64,000 bases of DNA from Isoetes taiwanensis. Lineage: Eukaryota; Streptophyta; Lycopodiopsida; Isoetales; Isoetaceae. The first letter of the stretch is position 1. Each line of letters begins with the position of its first letter. The stretch is taken from NCBI GenBank assembly GCA_021234155.1, contig JAJEKV010000334.1, positions 124,001 through 188,000 on the forward strand. The letters run 5' to 3'. The translations under genes were made by a program, and so were the position numbers. The notes beneath the pieces are model-generated. The model saw only the letters and a list, made by a program, of their open reading frames with translations. It was not told where the DNA came from and did no database searches. Below, one piece after another: positions 22,788-34,510 of this stretch.

Positions 22788-23905
22788 CATAGGCTGTAAA
22801 ATGTCGGTTGCCCCTGTTGCTGGAGAGGGACTGTGGAAACCGGGAAACCGGTGCTTCGCTTCGTCCGCTCCTTGCTCGAGGCTGCAACATTGATGGATGT
22901 TGCTCCAACGTTGGTCCGATTCTTGCATTTCCGGCTCTTATAATTGGAGCTTATGCAGTTCATGCAAGATTTGGAGCTTCCCAACTCCGGCACTTCCCTT
23001 ATTTTTATTTATCTTCGGGACTGTATTTGGCATTGCGTTTTTTTCTCTAAATCCTTTGTTTCATTCATCTTGAATTCGAATTCGTAGGTTTATGAGCTTT
23101 TGACGGAATCTCAGGTTTTCCCTTAGCCCAAATGCTTTGTCGTAAGAATGTTGCATCCTTTGAAGCACCCGGTGTAACCGTTGTTGTTGTATGTTTTTGT
23201 CGATTTTCAAAGAATGCTACACTCCGTGGATTGATGTGTATAGAAGGGGTTTCTTGGATTCTGTTCAAGGCAAGAAAAATTTTCATCCACAGAGCTATTG
23301 CATTGGTAGAAAATATTGGGCGTTTTATTCAAGGACATCCCCTGTCGTATATGGACATTGAGGGAAACTTGAGAATGGCGGATGCGGATGGCGTTGGATA
23401 GTGTCTTGTTGAGCAAGTTTCTTAGGAAGTTTATTTGATTGATATTTTTGTTATTGTCCATGTAGAATATCGGCTTCTCCTTGAAGGATTTGTACAATAG
23501 AATGCAAAAGCTTGTGCCTAAAAAGCTCTTTAGTCCGGTGCTTAATATTTTACAAGTGAAGATGCTTGTAAGACCCGTACCCAAACAATAAGATATTCGA
23601 TTTGTGTTTGCGGGCTTCGATTTATGTTGGATACTTTTACGCTTGCCTAATAGCAAAAGCTTTATTAAGGTATCATTGTACTCAATTCGAAATTCGTGTG
23701 TTCTTTATTTTATAGGTTGCCAAACTCTTTGGCTGCATTTTGGAAGATAAAGGTAGTTCATTCAGCTACAAAGAATTTCGTTCCCAAATGTTCAGGTTAT
23801 GAATTTCCAGTTACTTCACCCTCTGGCCATGGAGGGCAACCCTCCGTCTTGTGACACCTTGTTTTTCCTCCCCACCCCTTGCCTCAAGCACGCCTTATTG
23901 CTAGT
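22788..23905. other. Unassigned DNA with a repeat 3' end
   Basis: No recognisable protein. At 23819-23866 the block ctctggccatggagggcaac, ...cctccgt..., caccttgttttt recurs in altered form at 30898-30945, where it follows a short copy of the palindromic repeat. It may be the 3' end of that family. Confidence 0.4.
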
Positions 23906-24150
23906 TTTTTTTGGGGGTTGCCCCTGGGGGGCAAACCCTTGTTTATAATGGGTATGTGGGTATATTCGGTATATGCCGGCATATACCTAGCATATATACC
24001 GATAGCGCTAAAAGCGTTGCTTTACGCTTTGTAAATCTTTTCGGTCATCCAGCCCTCTGGGCACGGCTATGTCGACAAATCGAAGCTCAATCGATGGAAA
24101 TGCGGTGAAATAATGTAGGATTAAGCTCCATAGCAAAGATAGGGTCCTAG
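23906..24150 (+). repeat. Palindromic dispersed repeat, tandem copy a
   Basis: It has ttgcccctggggggcaa, a perfect 20-bp palindrome at 23968-23987 (ggtatatgccggcatatacc), cctagcatat, tcggtcatccagccc, gtcgacaaatcgaagctcaa, tcgatggaaatg, gaaataatgtaggattaagc and tccatagcaaagat. The unit restarts at 24151, so two copies lie head to tail. Confidence 0.75.
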
Positions 24151-24385
24151 GGGGCAACCCTTGTTTATGTGGGTATGTGGGTATATTCGGTATATCGGCA
24201 TATACCTAGCATATGCCGATATTCGCTAAAAACCGGTCACGCTGTAAATGTTCTCGGTCATCCACCCTACTACAAAGCTATAATTCAAAATCAAGCTCAA
24301 TCGATGGAAATGCAAGCGAAATAATGTAGGATTCGCTCCATAGCAAAGATAGGTGCGGACCCTCGGGATGATGAGTTCTAGCGGG
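24151..24385 (+). repeat. Palindromic dispersed repeat, tandem copy b
   Basis: Same word order as copy a, with ggcatatacctagcatatgc, cggtcatccaccc, cgatggaaatgca, aataatgtaggatt and tccatagcaaagatagg, then ggaccctcgggatg, a tail also seen at 30209-30221. Confidence 0.75.
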
Positions 24386-27300
24386 CTGAGTCTGGCTAGA
24401 TGATCTTGCGGGTTTGCGGACAATGATGCGAGGGGAAGAGCTTATTCGTTGTCTTGTGGCTTCAAAGATATGAAGCGTGACAAATAGGGTAGATTTGATG
24501 TGGAGATTGTATTTGTGCCAAAAAGGAGATCAAGAAGATGGCATTTCATGAGAATGATGTGCGATTTTGCCTTTGCGGTTCTTCCGGGCCAATGCCGTTT
24601 AAGATGGCGGCAAAAAATTTCGGATCGGGGAAATCTGAGATGCTCTATTAGTGCTACCCTTGCACACAAGTTAAGATAGCTTGAAAATGGCGCTCGGTTC
24701 AATGGTGAGACAAAGGTTGTCTCGGGATGGTTCCAGATTACTGCGTGAATGAAGAAATAAACCTCTGTTGCTTTTGTGAAACAACGCGTTACCTTTGCTA
24801 GAGTAAAAATGAAGAGTATTTGGATGCGCTTCCATAACTGCGAGTGCCAAACCGTTTCCGGTGGTTGTCGTGAGCCCCTACCTTCGTTTCCGAGGTTATT
24901 TATGATGTTTTATGTAAATATTTTACTATGTAATTGCGGCCGGTTGAGGCCGGGTGTTGCATTTCTAGTCGGTAAGCAAAGCGAGTTCGTGTAAATGTTT
25001 TACTTTTGCTGATGTATTTGTCTTCGTTGCCATTATTGAACCGGGCATCACGGATGTGCTTCTATGATCCCCGCTTCTATCCGCGGTTTCTTTAACCATG
25101 GGCCAAGAGTTTTATCTTTGTATTTAAGATTTTTAAAATAACCAATTGACAATTTACATTCTGATTCTGAGTTCTATGCAAGTAATGATGTAGGCGGTCG
25201 CCATGCATTCTGATTCAGGGATGATGTTGGGTTTATGTGTTGTTTCAGTTCAATTGTTTATTATCCAAGATCTTCAACTGGCAAAATTCGCTAGAGTTAT
25301 ATCCGGACATGCCTTAATCTGCAATCGCTCTATTTCTCCAACCTCCTTTGAAGCATATTTGCGGCTCTTTGTTGTATTTTAAAGCTTGTTGTATTCTTTT
25401 TGAATCCCTCCATGTTCTTATTTATCTGGGGTTTAAAGCGTAGGGTGCCGGATATTGTGAGGACGAGCATCACCATATGGCATGATAAGTTAGCCACAAA
25501 CATGTAACGTTATTATTCCGCAAATAAATGTTATGTTCTATAACAGCTAGAAATAAAATCTAGATGTAGGGGAGGCTGTTCATTGGCTGCGCACTTAAGC
25601 TCAATTGTAATGCTAGCCATGACACCTCAATTTTGCTCCTTAATTTTATTTAGTCCGCTTTCTGTCCTAGCTTTCTCTTCTTCTACGGACTTAATCCAAC
25701 CATTACTAGTGAGGGCCTAATTTCAGGGCTGCATTTCGCTACAAAATTGATGCATCTTTAGCCATTGTTCATTTTTCTAGCCTATGCTTCATATTTGCGT
25801 TTGTTTGAATCGGTCTCGTATCCTCGATCGAGTTCTTGGTCAATGGCATTTTTCGCATTCAAATTTTGTTTGTCCGGTGAAGGGACATGAAGGTATTTTC
25901 GGCATTTCTCGATTTTTGCTAGCCGCAGGGGTCTCTTTTCCATATCACTAAATTTTTTTTCTTTTTGGTTATATCTAACACAGATTGTTTAAATATGGAC
26001 AACATATGATCTGGTCCGCCATTAAGATGGTGATTTTGTTGTAAAAGATGCGGTAAGCTTCATCGTCGAACTATTTGTTTTTATGAAAACATCTCGTTTG
26101 TTTGGTAGCTTTTCAAGATCATTTTCATGTTAGAGTGAAAATCGTAGGCACCATAATGGACCAGCTTCTAAAAGAGTTGCCCAAGATCATCTTACAATCT
26201 TAAATTATGAAGACGGATTTAGAATGGAGGAGATTACCAAAAGATTCAATGGCAGCACCATGGAGAATTGAGAAAAATGGGATTGGGTCTGGCCCAAAGG
26301 CTTGCCAAATGCACATTGTGGTAAGACTTATCCCTTATTACATCAATTGTAGAAATGCAACTTAAGCTTGCCAATTCATGTCACAGATAGATAAACACAC
26401 TTTAAATCATAGTTTTGGGTTTGAAGTTAGCTGTTGCTCTCGATCAGCATTTAGAAATCCCGTTTTTTATCGTCTTGAGGTAGACATTCTTTGGCTTAAT
26501 TGTTCATCATTTTTTCGTCATGCCTTACTTTTACCACTTGAATGTAGTCTCTATGTAGCAACCGTTTTAATCATTAATAATAAGAATATTGCAAAATGCA
26601 ACTCAACTTAATATATATTTTCCAGGCCTTTATCATACCTCCCGAAGCCCAAGGTCGCCTCTCTGAGATTACGTGCATATTGAAAAGCAAAGACATGGAC
26701 AACGGTATTTTTTATTTGAGGGACAACGGTTTTCATAAAGGATGATTGCATTTTCCATGCTTGCATCAGTTGGACTTACACTAGCAATCATTTGCTAAAT
26801 TAATCCTTTGCATTTTGTAGGTGTTAGATTTTGTCAAGCTCCTTTTGGCCGCAATCACGGTAGGTTTGTTTGTATTGGCTAAGAAATTTATGGTTCTTTG
26901 TATCTGTTCGCATTGGTGCGTCCCTTTATTGGATGGGACCCTACAAAATTTGTTGTTCTCTATCCACGGAAACCATGAGATTTTAATTCCTTGAGATTTT
27001 AATTGTAAGTACATTAGCAATTAAATACATGTACTTTGTGGAGGCCCAAGTGCTAGGGGGGTGGTTTAAGTTGAATTACGGCACATATTCCACAAATGGG
27101 TCTTGGAGTTTCCCTCTATTAGTCAAATTGAACTTTAGAAAACTCTTTTCATGTGCTTATGGTGATATATCCAACATGGGGAAGACAAAAAAGCTTTTCA
27201 TTTCCTCCAGGGAGTTGATCGGTTCTAGTAGACATGTTTTACGTTCAACGTTGTTTTGACTTCATCTTTGCAATTTGGGATGCTTTGGGAAGGTAAAAAT

Positions 27301-28528
27301 TATTCGATGCATCTTAGAAGTGAGTGTTGCAAGAGCTCCTTTGCAAGCCATAATTTGTTGTGGGTTAACTTTGGCGTTGATATGGAATGGGCTTTGGGAA
27401 GCACTAGTTACAAAAATCGGTTTGTCGTGTCGGGGGGATAGACTACATGACTATCTCGGTACATTGTTTCAATTCCATCTCATAGTGTTTTTGTCTCTAG
27501 TTTTTTTATCAATACACGAGATTGTTGATCCAAACACGTAGCTTCCTAAAACCACGAGAACAAAATCAATAGCGGAGTTTCTTACTTTTTGCGGGGTTTG
27601 TGGAGATTTTGGTGCCGATATTTTTGCAAAAAGCACGGCGTTGTGTTTGTCATTTGATACAAGTATTGATAGTAGGTAGATATCTTCCATTTTTCAACAA
27701 TGGATGTTTTGCGTGGAAATTTTGGCTAGTTATTTCTTCCTTTACGGTTTGTATAACATCAAGTGTTGAGTATTTTTCAATATGTAAAAGTTACAAATCA
27801 AATCAAATACTTACGGTTTGCTATTGCCATTGTCGTTTCTAGAACTATGTAGTCCATGGATGGGGGCTAGACTCCAGTTCTGAAATCGCTCGTGTACATA
27901 AGAAATCTATTTTATAAATGAGAAAATGGCAACAAATAGTGGGTGAAAATATGTTTTGTTGTTTATTTGGCGCGTTTGCACTTGAGAAAATAGGTGGCAT
28001 TGGTGCCTAAGTATATAGAACACAAAGGGAGTACCTTATCCTTCAAATTATCTTAACTCGTCATTAGTTTGTTACTTTGGCCTACAATAAGGATGGTTTT
28101 TTTGCCGCGAGGAAATGGATTAAAGAGGCTTTGAATGATAAGCCTTCGATCTCCACATAATGGTTTGTTTACATAACCTAGTACATGCATGCCGATATCT
28201 ATATCCATCATAGAGTAGAAATTCTTCTTTTAGATCTCCTTGGCAACCTTCTTATAAAAGCACAAAAAGTCTTAACAACCTACCTCTACTTTTCTAGGTA
28301 TCAACTTCCAATCTGTCTATGTCACGTTTGCATGTCTATTTCCTATTTGCAATTTCAACTTTTTTTGATCATGCTTTGGAAAGCGAGAAAAGGCAATAAG
28401 CTGGATCATCGGTGATAACTTAATGCATGTACATGTTTTGAGCCCGTGTATGTTGAATAACACAACAAGTGTGCAACAACGATGCGAAAAGTCGACTTTG
28501 GAATTGTCTGGTAAAGTTCGTCCAGATT
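24386..28528. other. Unassigned AT-rich DNA
   Basis: About 4 kb in which I recognise no exon, RNA gene or transposase. Open frames of 60-88 codons occur at random density with no domain. CpG-rich words such as gcgg and ccgg appear in an AT-rich setting, perhaps the consensus-error signature described in findings. Confidence 0.35.
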
Positions 28529-28633
28529 GTTTCTTGTTTCTTGTTTCTTGTTTCTTGTTTCTTGTTTCTTGTTTCTTGTTTCTTGTTTCTTGTTTCTTGT
28601 TTCTTGTTTCCGTTGTTTCTTGTTTCCGTTGTT
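28529..28633. repeat. Microsatellite (TTTCTTG)n
   Basis: About twelve copies of the 7-base unit, the last two interrupted by tccgttg. Open frames on both strands across it are artefacts of the repeat. Confidence 0.95.
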
Positions 28634-29991
28634 ATTTTAGTGCAGCAAGAAAAAATGGTTGTAGCTAAGGTCCTAACAATCTCCAAGATTACTACTTGCG
28701 ATTGGATCAATAAGATATAGAATGCATCTTTGGTAACCTGAAGTTTCTGACTTGGTGATTTTATGTTCTATGCGCATACTGAACTCTGTTATTTAAAGGC
28801 AAGCTCCTGTAATGTGTTAATGAAGTACATGGATGGACAATAATATTGACTCCCTCACGCATTATTTACCAACGTTTGTCTAGAAACATTCCAATGACAA
28901 GATTGTCCAAGATGTGTGCAAACTATCTAACCAAAGTTAACATATGTTCAATTGCCCAATACATTATCGTGGAATTAATGTTCAACATATGTCCCAACAG
29001 TATATGTTTTAACACGCATTTACTTTTAACATGTGTCCAATAATTGGCAGTCGTGCAAAAGCAAACATTTAATGGCAGTTGGCACATGGTATGTAAGAAT
29101 ATGAACAATTCTTACGTGGGTTAGTTCAGTCTGAAAATTCGTTATTATTTTATGTTGTTTTGCTCTTCAAACAAGAGCTTGGATTGTGGCTTGCAATTCT
29201 AGAGCTTTCTGTATAATTATGATATGTGGCAGTGTCATTGATTGGCTAAATTCTTTGAGATTTCTTGATTAACAGAAGCGCCATTCAATGCATTTTACAA
29301 TGCGATAAGAACTAATGGCTAGGAATTTATGTTTACTGCTACCCTTTTGCAATGATGGTGATTTGAAAATGGAGTTAAACCTTTTCCTTATGTAGATAGT
29401 TGTTATGTTCTTGAAAGTTGTTCTAATGTTTTCTAATATCTGGGCATGGAATATGGCGGCTTACGCACAACAAGGTGTGATGGACCTAAGGGACAAGTTT
29501 ATGCTCTTGGCGGTGCATGGGGACTTAGTATTTCTTTGGATGTAATGCAAGGCTTTCTTTGTTTTGACCTAATTGCGGGTTTCATGGCATGTTTTCATGA
29601 AATTGCGGGTTTCATGCATGTTTACATGAAAATTGAATGGTTTCACATAATTGGATGATGAACCTCAATCCTTTTTCGTATATGTAAGAACTTCTAGGAC
29701 CCATGGTGGGGAATTGAAAATACTGATGGCGGTCCTTTCATAATGTTAAAACATTGTCACTTTGGAAATTTCATCAATGCTTGAATTTTGCTTTTGTCTA
29801 CCGTGCATGGGTGATCCTCACTTTAAATTATTGGGAGGCTTACACTAACATGTTTTAAGTTGCAAAGCATGCATTTTTTTCGTGGCTTCAAACCCTATAT
29901 TTGTGAAGTTTTGCTTATACACAAAGACATATTAAATTAGAGTTTGTGGTAGTTGTAGCATTTAGTGATTAGCAAAGATAGAGTTCATATT
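28634..29991. other. Unassigned DNA
   Basis: No recognised gene. At 29575-29625 there is a short direct duplication around attgcgggtttcatg. A 70-codon frame at 29446-29658 spans it and looks chance. Confidence 0.35.
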
Positions 29992-30225
29992 TTGGGTTGC
30001 CCCTAGAGGGCAACCCTCGTTTATGGGTATGTGGGCATACTTCGGGGTATATCTTGGCATATACCTAGCATATCTTGATGGCTGGGCTGGCACTGTAAAT
30101 GCTCGGTCATCCACCCCCCACAGCGTGGCTATGTCGACAAATCGAAGCTCAATCTGATGGAAATCTGTGTGAAATAATGTAGGATTAAGCTCTATAGCGG
30201 CATAGGTCGGACCCTCGGGGATCGA
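29992..30225 (+). repeat. Palindromic dispersed repeat, distant copy
   Basis: It matches copies a and b in order: ggttgcccctagagggcaac, tatgggtatgtgggcat, ggcatatacctagcatat, tcggtcatccaccc, gtcgacaaatcgaagctcaa, aaataatgtaggattaagct and ggaccctcgggg. Several internal words are altered (for example tcttgg for gccgg). Confidence 0.75.
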
Positions 30226-30710
30226 CCATGAAAGAATAGCTTTGCAAACATTTGGGATTTGGCTCTTGGTCCATTTGTAGATGAATGTTATACCGGATGC
30301 ACGGCATAGTTTTGCTTGTTGGAGGTGATTGGATTATTGCAGCTACCCTCAGCGACGGCTTCTTTCTTTGCATTATCCGGTGGATGCATCATCTTATATA
30401 CTCTTAGTATCAATGAGGCAATCCCTTGGCTATGGAGGTTCTCAAGAAATTCAGCTGCCACACAATTCCTTTGAGAACCTTATTTGAAGATGTCATGTTC
30501 TTAGCATTGCAATCGGGTCGGTCCTATGTACAAACTATGGCCGGTTCCTCATTAGTCGACTGGTTCTTGATTAGGCTTTCTTGTGTAGGATGGCACTTTG
30601 CCCAGAAAAACAAGAACTACATCGCATGCCACAAAAAGTTTAAAATTCATCTTATGCCAAAAGTTTCAAGCGGCTTGGCTGCTCTTTTAACTGCTACCTT
30701 TTTTTTAGCT

Positions 30711-30741
30711 CCATCCATCCATCCATCCATCCATCCATCTT
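30711..30741. repeat. Microsatellite (ATCC)n
   Basis: About seven copies of a 4-base unit. Confidence 0.9.
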
Positions 30742-30815
30742 GGAGACTGAGAGTTGATTGGCTTTGAGGTATAGCTTTCCTTGTCCTATGCCAGCTATAT
30801 TATATTTACCCTCAT

Positions 30816-30945
30816 CCATGTGGGTTTGTGGCATATTCCAAGTATATGTCAGTATATGCTCGAAAACATGACTTTGAAGTGTGATTTAAGCCATTTCACT
30901 CTCGGGTCACGGAGGGCAACCCTCCGTGCGCAGCACCTTGTTGTT
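30816..30945 (+). repeat. Short deletion form of the palindromic repeat
   Basis: It has gtgggtttgtggcatatt and agtatatgtcagtatatgct, then the 3' block cacggagggcaaccctccgt and gcaccttg. The ggagggcaaccctcc core is itself palindromic. A T-rich run follows up to the start of the 3-kb duplicated unit. Confidence 0.5.
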
Positions 30946-30960
30946 GTTGTTTTTTTTTTT

Positions 30961-33920
30961 TTTTTTTATTAGTCAGATTTAATGAGTCCATTTGGGACTC
31001 TTGAAGATAATTACCCTGACGCATTTTGTTGTAATGGTACACATATTTCAAATAACTTGGGATGTAATGGCGATTTGCCTATGGGACTTGAATATTGTCT
31101 GGAAGATATTGCAGTGGATGCTTTTGAAATCAAGGGGATGCATTAGGCAAGGGCCTAGAGTAAGTTTACCCCAATAAATTTGAACGGTATGTATCATGTC
31201 CATTAGTAGAGAAATATTCTCAAATAAGCGTATTTTTTTAAAAGTTGACAATTATTCGAGCTTGTTGGAAACTCTTAGACACTTTAGGGCAAGATGGCCC
31301 TGGAGCTTGAACGATGGCATGGCTGGCCTATACCGACGGAGACACGTTGTCTTGGTACTCTTCCAATGGAATGCTATGTCTGCACCTAATTGGGACTGAC
31401 AGTAGTATCAAATGCTTATATATTTAGGTTCCCCTCTGGCTCTGTGCTGTTAGAATGCATAAGATAGAACCGTCTTGCAGTGTGCTTCACTTGCTCTGGA
31501 CATTCCATGTGGCAACATCTATTCCGGCTATTAAGGTTTGCCAGGACATTGGAAACATGGGTGAAGATTGTAATTCAGATATTGGTGCAGCTGTTTGCAA
31601 TGTCCCTGAGGATAAGTCTAGTAATGGCAAGAATGAGCGAAGCATAACACTAGCTTCTGCCTCAAGGCCACCGACCAGATCATGTCTGTGGCTTTTGCTC
31701 AAAGCCAATGCAGTGGCATGTGGGAAGTCCAAAGATCTGCATGCTGATTCAATGATGGACGACTCCAGCAACATTTCTGATAGCCTCAAGCGTCTTAATA
31801 AGGTTTGATTGCCTTTTTGCTTGAGTTGTTGAGAAGCTAAGATATGAATCCTTTCATTGTATTCATATATATAGTTAGATCTAATCTCTGAGTGATTCTT
31901 CAAGTATATACATCTTGCAGCTAGTGTAGACCTGCATTTGCTATAATAATAACAAAGTTGTTCTTAAGATAGTGCACTTTAGCATGATAATTATGTATAA
32001 AGAGATATTGCAGTGTCTTGAAATTAGCCAGACTGATAGATCATGACAATATGGGTTAAGCTGATACATCTGCAGCTGATAAGGTCTGATAATTTAACCA
32101 TTAGAGAAGGCTTGCATTTAAGCATATGTGAAGTGAAGTGCTAGAACTAACACAGAGAAATCTTGGCCTTATTAGAAGCATAATCTTAAGATGAGCCAGA
32201 CTGGCAGATCAGGGAATTTTATGCACCACAAGGCTGTTTCTCTAGAAGTCTTACTTATAGAGACGTCTCTTGCATATTTTATAAGTGTTACATGTTACAT
32301 GCAACGGGTCTTCTAGATAAGGATGTTAATGGCAGTGATGTAGATTGTCAATGCAAAGGAGCTCTCTAAATGAGGTATTGATCCACTAGATTACATTGCA
32401 GAACAAGAAACTACAGGAAGTAGTGAAATAAGCTTATGTATATGCTGCTATGTTGCATAACAGTGAGCTTAGAAAACATGTAGATCTAGAATAATTTTTC
32501 CTCTTAACAGACATGCAGCTAGAAAAAGTGCCACAGTTCCATATGGCTTAGGAAAGGCGCCCTGTTTTTAGGCATTTGGATTCTTGGATATTATAAGTAT
32601 AAACAGCTTATTGCATTAAGTTTAAAGCATAATATTAAGCTGGGCTAGACTGACAGATCAGGGAAGTATTGCAGCACAACTCTGTTTTAAGCTATTGCTT
32701 AGATATTTTGCATGTGCAGGTTCCATGGCACTGGCATTAACTATGGGCATTCGTTTAGGGTGGTATGATCATTGTAGCTTTTGAAGGTTTCATAAGGACG
32801 AAATAGCCTAGAGTATATTGCTTTTGCATACAAAGGTCCAATGAGGTCATGCATGTTGCTATTGCTACTTTAGAATTTTTCTTTGCTATGATTCAATATC
32901 TAGGAACATTAAGCGATTAATTTGAACTTCTAGCCGGATGTAACAATAAGAGCTAGATGCAGATCTAATAAATAGATAATCATGCACGTTGCTGCTGCTA
33001 CTCAGAAATTGGGTATTACTATGATTCAGAATCTAGGGAAGCTAAGGATAGCTTAATTTCAAAGAAGTATATGGCGACTCTAGCACTTTAACAAGTTAGC
33101 CCTTGATATATAGGCACGATTACAATAGCCATGAACTTCGGTTGGGGGGCCTACTGATGGTCTACACAATGATGTAAATTGTGCACAAGCTAGTATGATT
33201 CTTTACAAAGCACTTTAGATCTAATTAAGGTATAATTGAAATATCTTAGTGTGGTATAGACTTTGAACAGGTTTGAACAGCTTTGGGCATTTGCCTTAAT
33301 ACATTCCATTAGAACATATCTGGTTTTCACATTCTAATGGTGTTGTTTTGGATCTGTTTTGCTATTTTGTTTGTTTACATAGCGGTGTGAAGGGGATGAC
33401 CCCAAAGATCCCATGACACTGCTACCATGTACAAGGCAACCATTTCTAATGCTTGTTTTTGTTATGTTGGTGCGGTAAATGCGGGATCTTTTGCTCATTA
33501 TTCACGTATTCTCTAAAAAGTGGAAGTTTGGATAAAGACCACGAATACATATGAAGAGATTGCAAAAAAATAGCGTGAGGGCACTTGCTTGAACTCACGA
33601 TGAACTACTCAATTTACACTGGTGTGATGTAAATATGGTTAAATAGTGGTTATTTGGATTGTGAGTGGTGGTATTTGTATAAACTATTGATAGGTTTTGG
33701 AATATTAATAAGGAAAATTTACATTGGATCACACTGAGCATTGGATATTGGTATGTTTAATTTCTTTTTGGCTTATAGTTAATGTCGAATAAAGTAACAT
33801 AGTCTGGGCCTAAGGTTAGTACACCTGACTAAACTTAGGGCTGCTTATTGTATCAAGTTATTTCCTTGCAAAGGTATAACGAGATAAAAGTCTGGAGACA
33901 GATTTAAAAGGTTTTTTTGT
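30961..33920. repeat. 3-kb duplicated unit, copy 1
   Basis: It starts tttttttattagtcag and ends gatttaaaagg plus a T run. It matches copy 2 (34511-37537) over its whole length in the same orientation, with about 590 bp between. From 32430 to 32750 the copies are essentially identical. Elsewhere the differences cluster at CTG/CAG. Downstream of ~32780 copy 1 appears to be the altered one. Apart from an exon-like frame at 31455-31808, nothing coding was recognised. Confidence 0.92.
31455..31808 (+). CDS. Exon-like open frame in copy 1, unrecognised
   Basis: 117 codons with fairly balanced composition, including DNSDIGAAVC-like and Ser/Asn-rich stretches (VPEDKSSNGKNERSITLAS) and SRPPTRSCLWLLLKANAVAC. 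It ends KRLNKV at a stop, where aaggtttga could equally be a splice donor after LNK. I do not recognise the family. The equivalent in copy 2 is broken by indels, almost all at CTG or CAG positions, so copy 1 probably holds the truer sequence. It could be an exon of a real gene that was duplicated, or chance. Confidence 0.35.
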   Translation: MHKIEPSCSVLHLLWTFHVATSIPAIKVCQDIGNMGEDCNSDIGAAVCNVPEDKSSNGKNERSITLASASRPPTRSCLWLLLKANAVACGKSKDLHADSMMDDSSNISDSLKRLNKV

Positions 33921-34510
33921 TTTTTAACTCAGTGTATTGGTTATACCAATAACCTGGACTATGTTGCATTAAATTCAGGCGAAATTTTATCATGCTAACA
34001 GTGACATATTGTTTGATAATATAGGAAAAGAGAATGGATGAGAAGAAGGAGATCAATAACCTATGATGGTTAAAAGTAATGGTTGAGGGCAGAAAAGCCA
34101 TGATTCACATGACAATAAGCATTTGCTTAAAACTATGAAAAGCCTATTGATTGAAAAGGCTATCGATTCCATTCGGATATAATATGGCTAGACCTTATGG
34201 TCATGCCTCATATGAGTATTCACGTTCTGATTGCGCAGCTGCAGTTTTAAACTTTGAGGAGATTATTGAATATATTGAGAAAAAATGGTGAAGTTTTGAC
34301 AGCCATCAAAGGAGCTATACTCAGCATTATGCAGAATGAGGTATTTCCAGTTATCATATACAATGTTATTAATAATAGGAATAAAAGATGCATGGGTAAA
34401 AATATGAGCAATATAGGTGGGGTAGGGCCTTGGTGCAACAAGGTCCTACTCTCCTTGTTGCTATGAATTTGTTCTCACTTTGGTCCCCCTGACCTACGGT
34501 AGGTGGCAGG
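33921..34510. other. Spacer between the 3-kb copies
   Basis: 590 bp, AT-rich. No gene recognised; 60-70-codon frames on both strands near 34250-34600 have no domain. It ends in a gtttttttatt run at 34511 that starts copy 2. Confidence 0.5.

Noticed and set aside
28420-28720. Overlapping frames on both strands
   Set aside because: They are readings of the (TTTCTTG)n microsatellite (Lys/Glu/Thr or Leu/Phe/Cys repeats).
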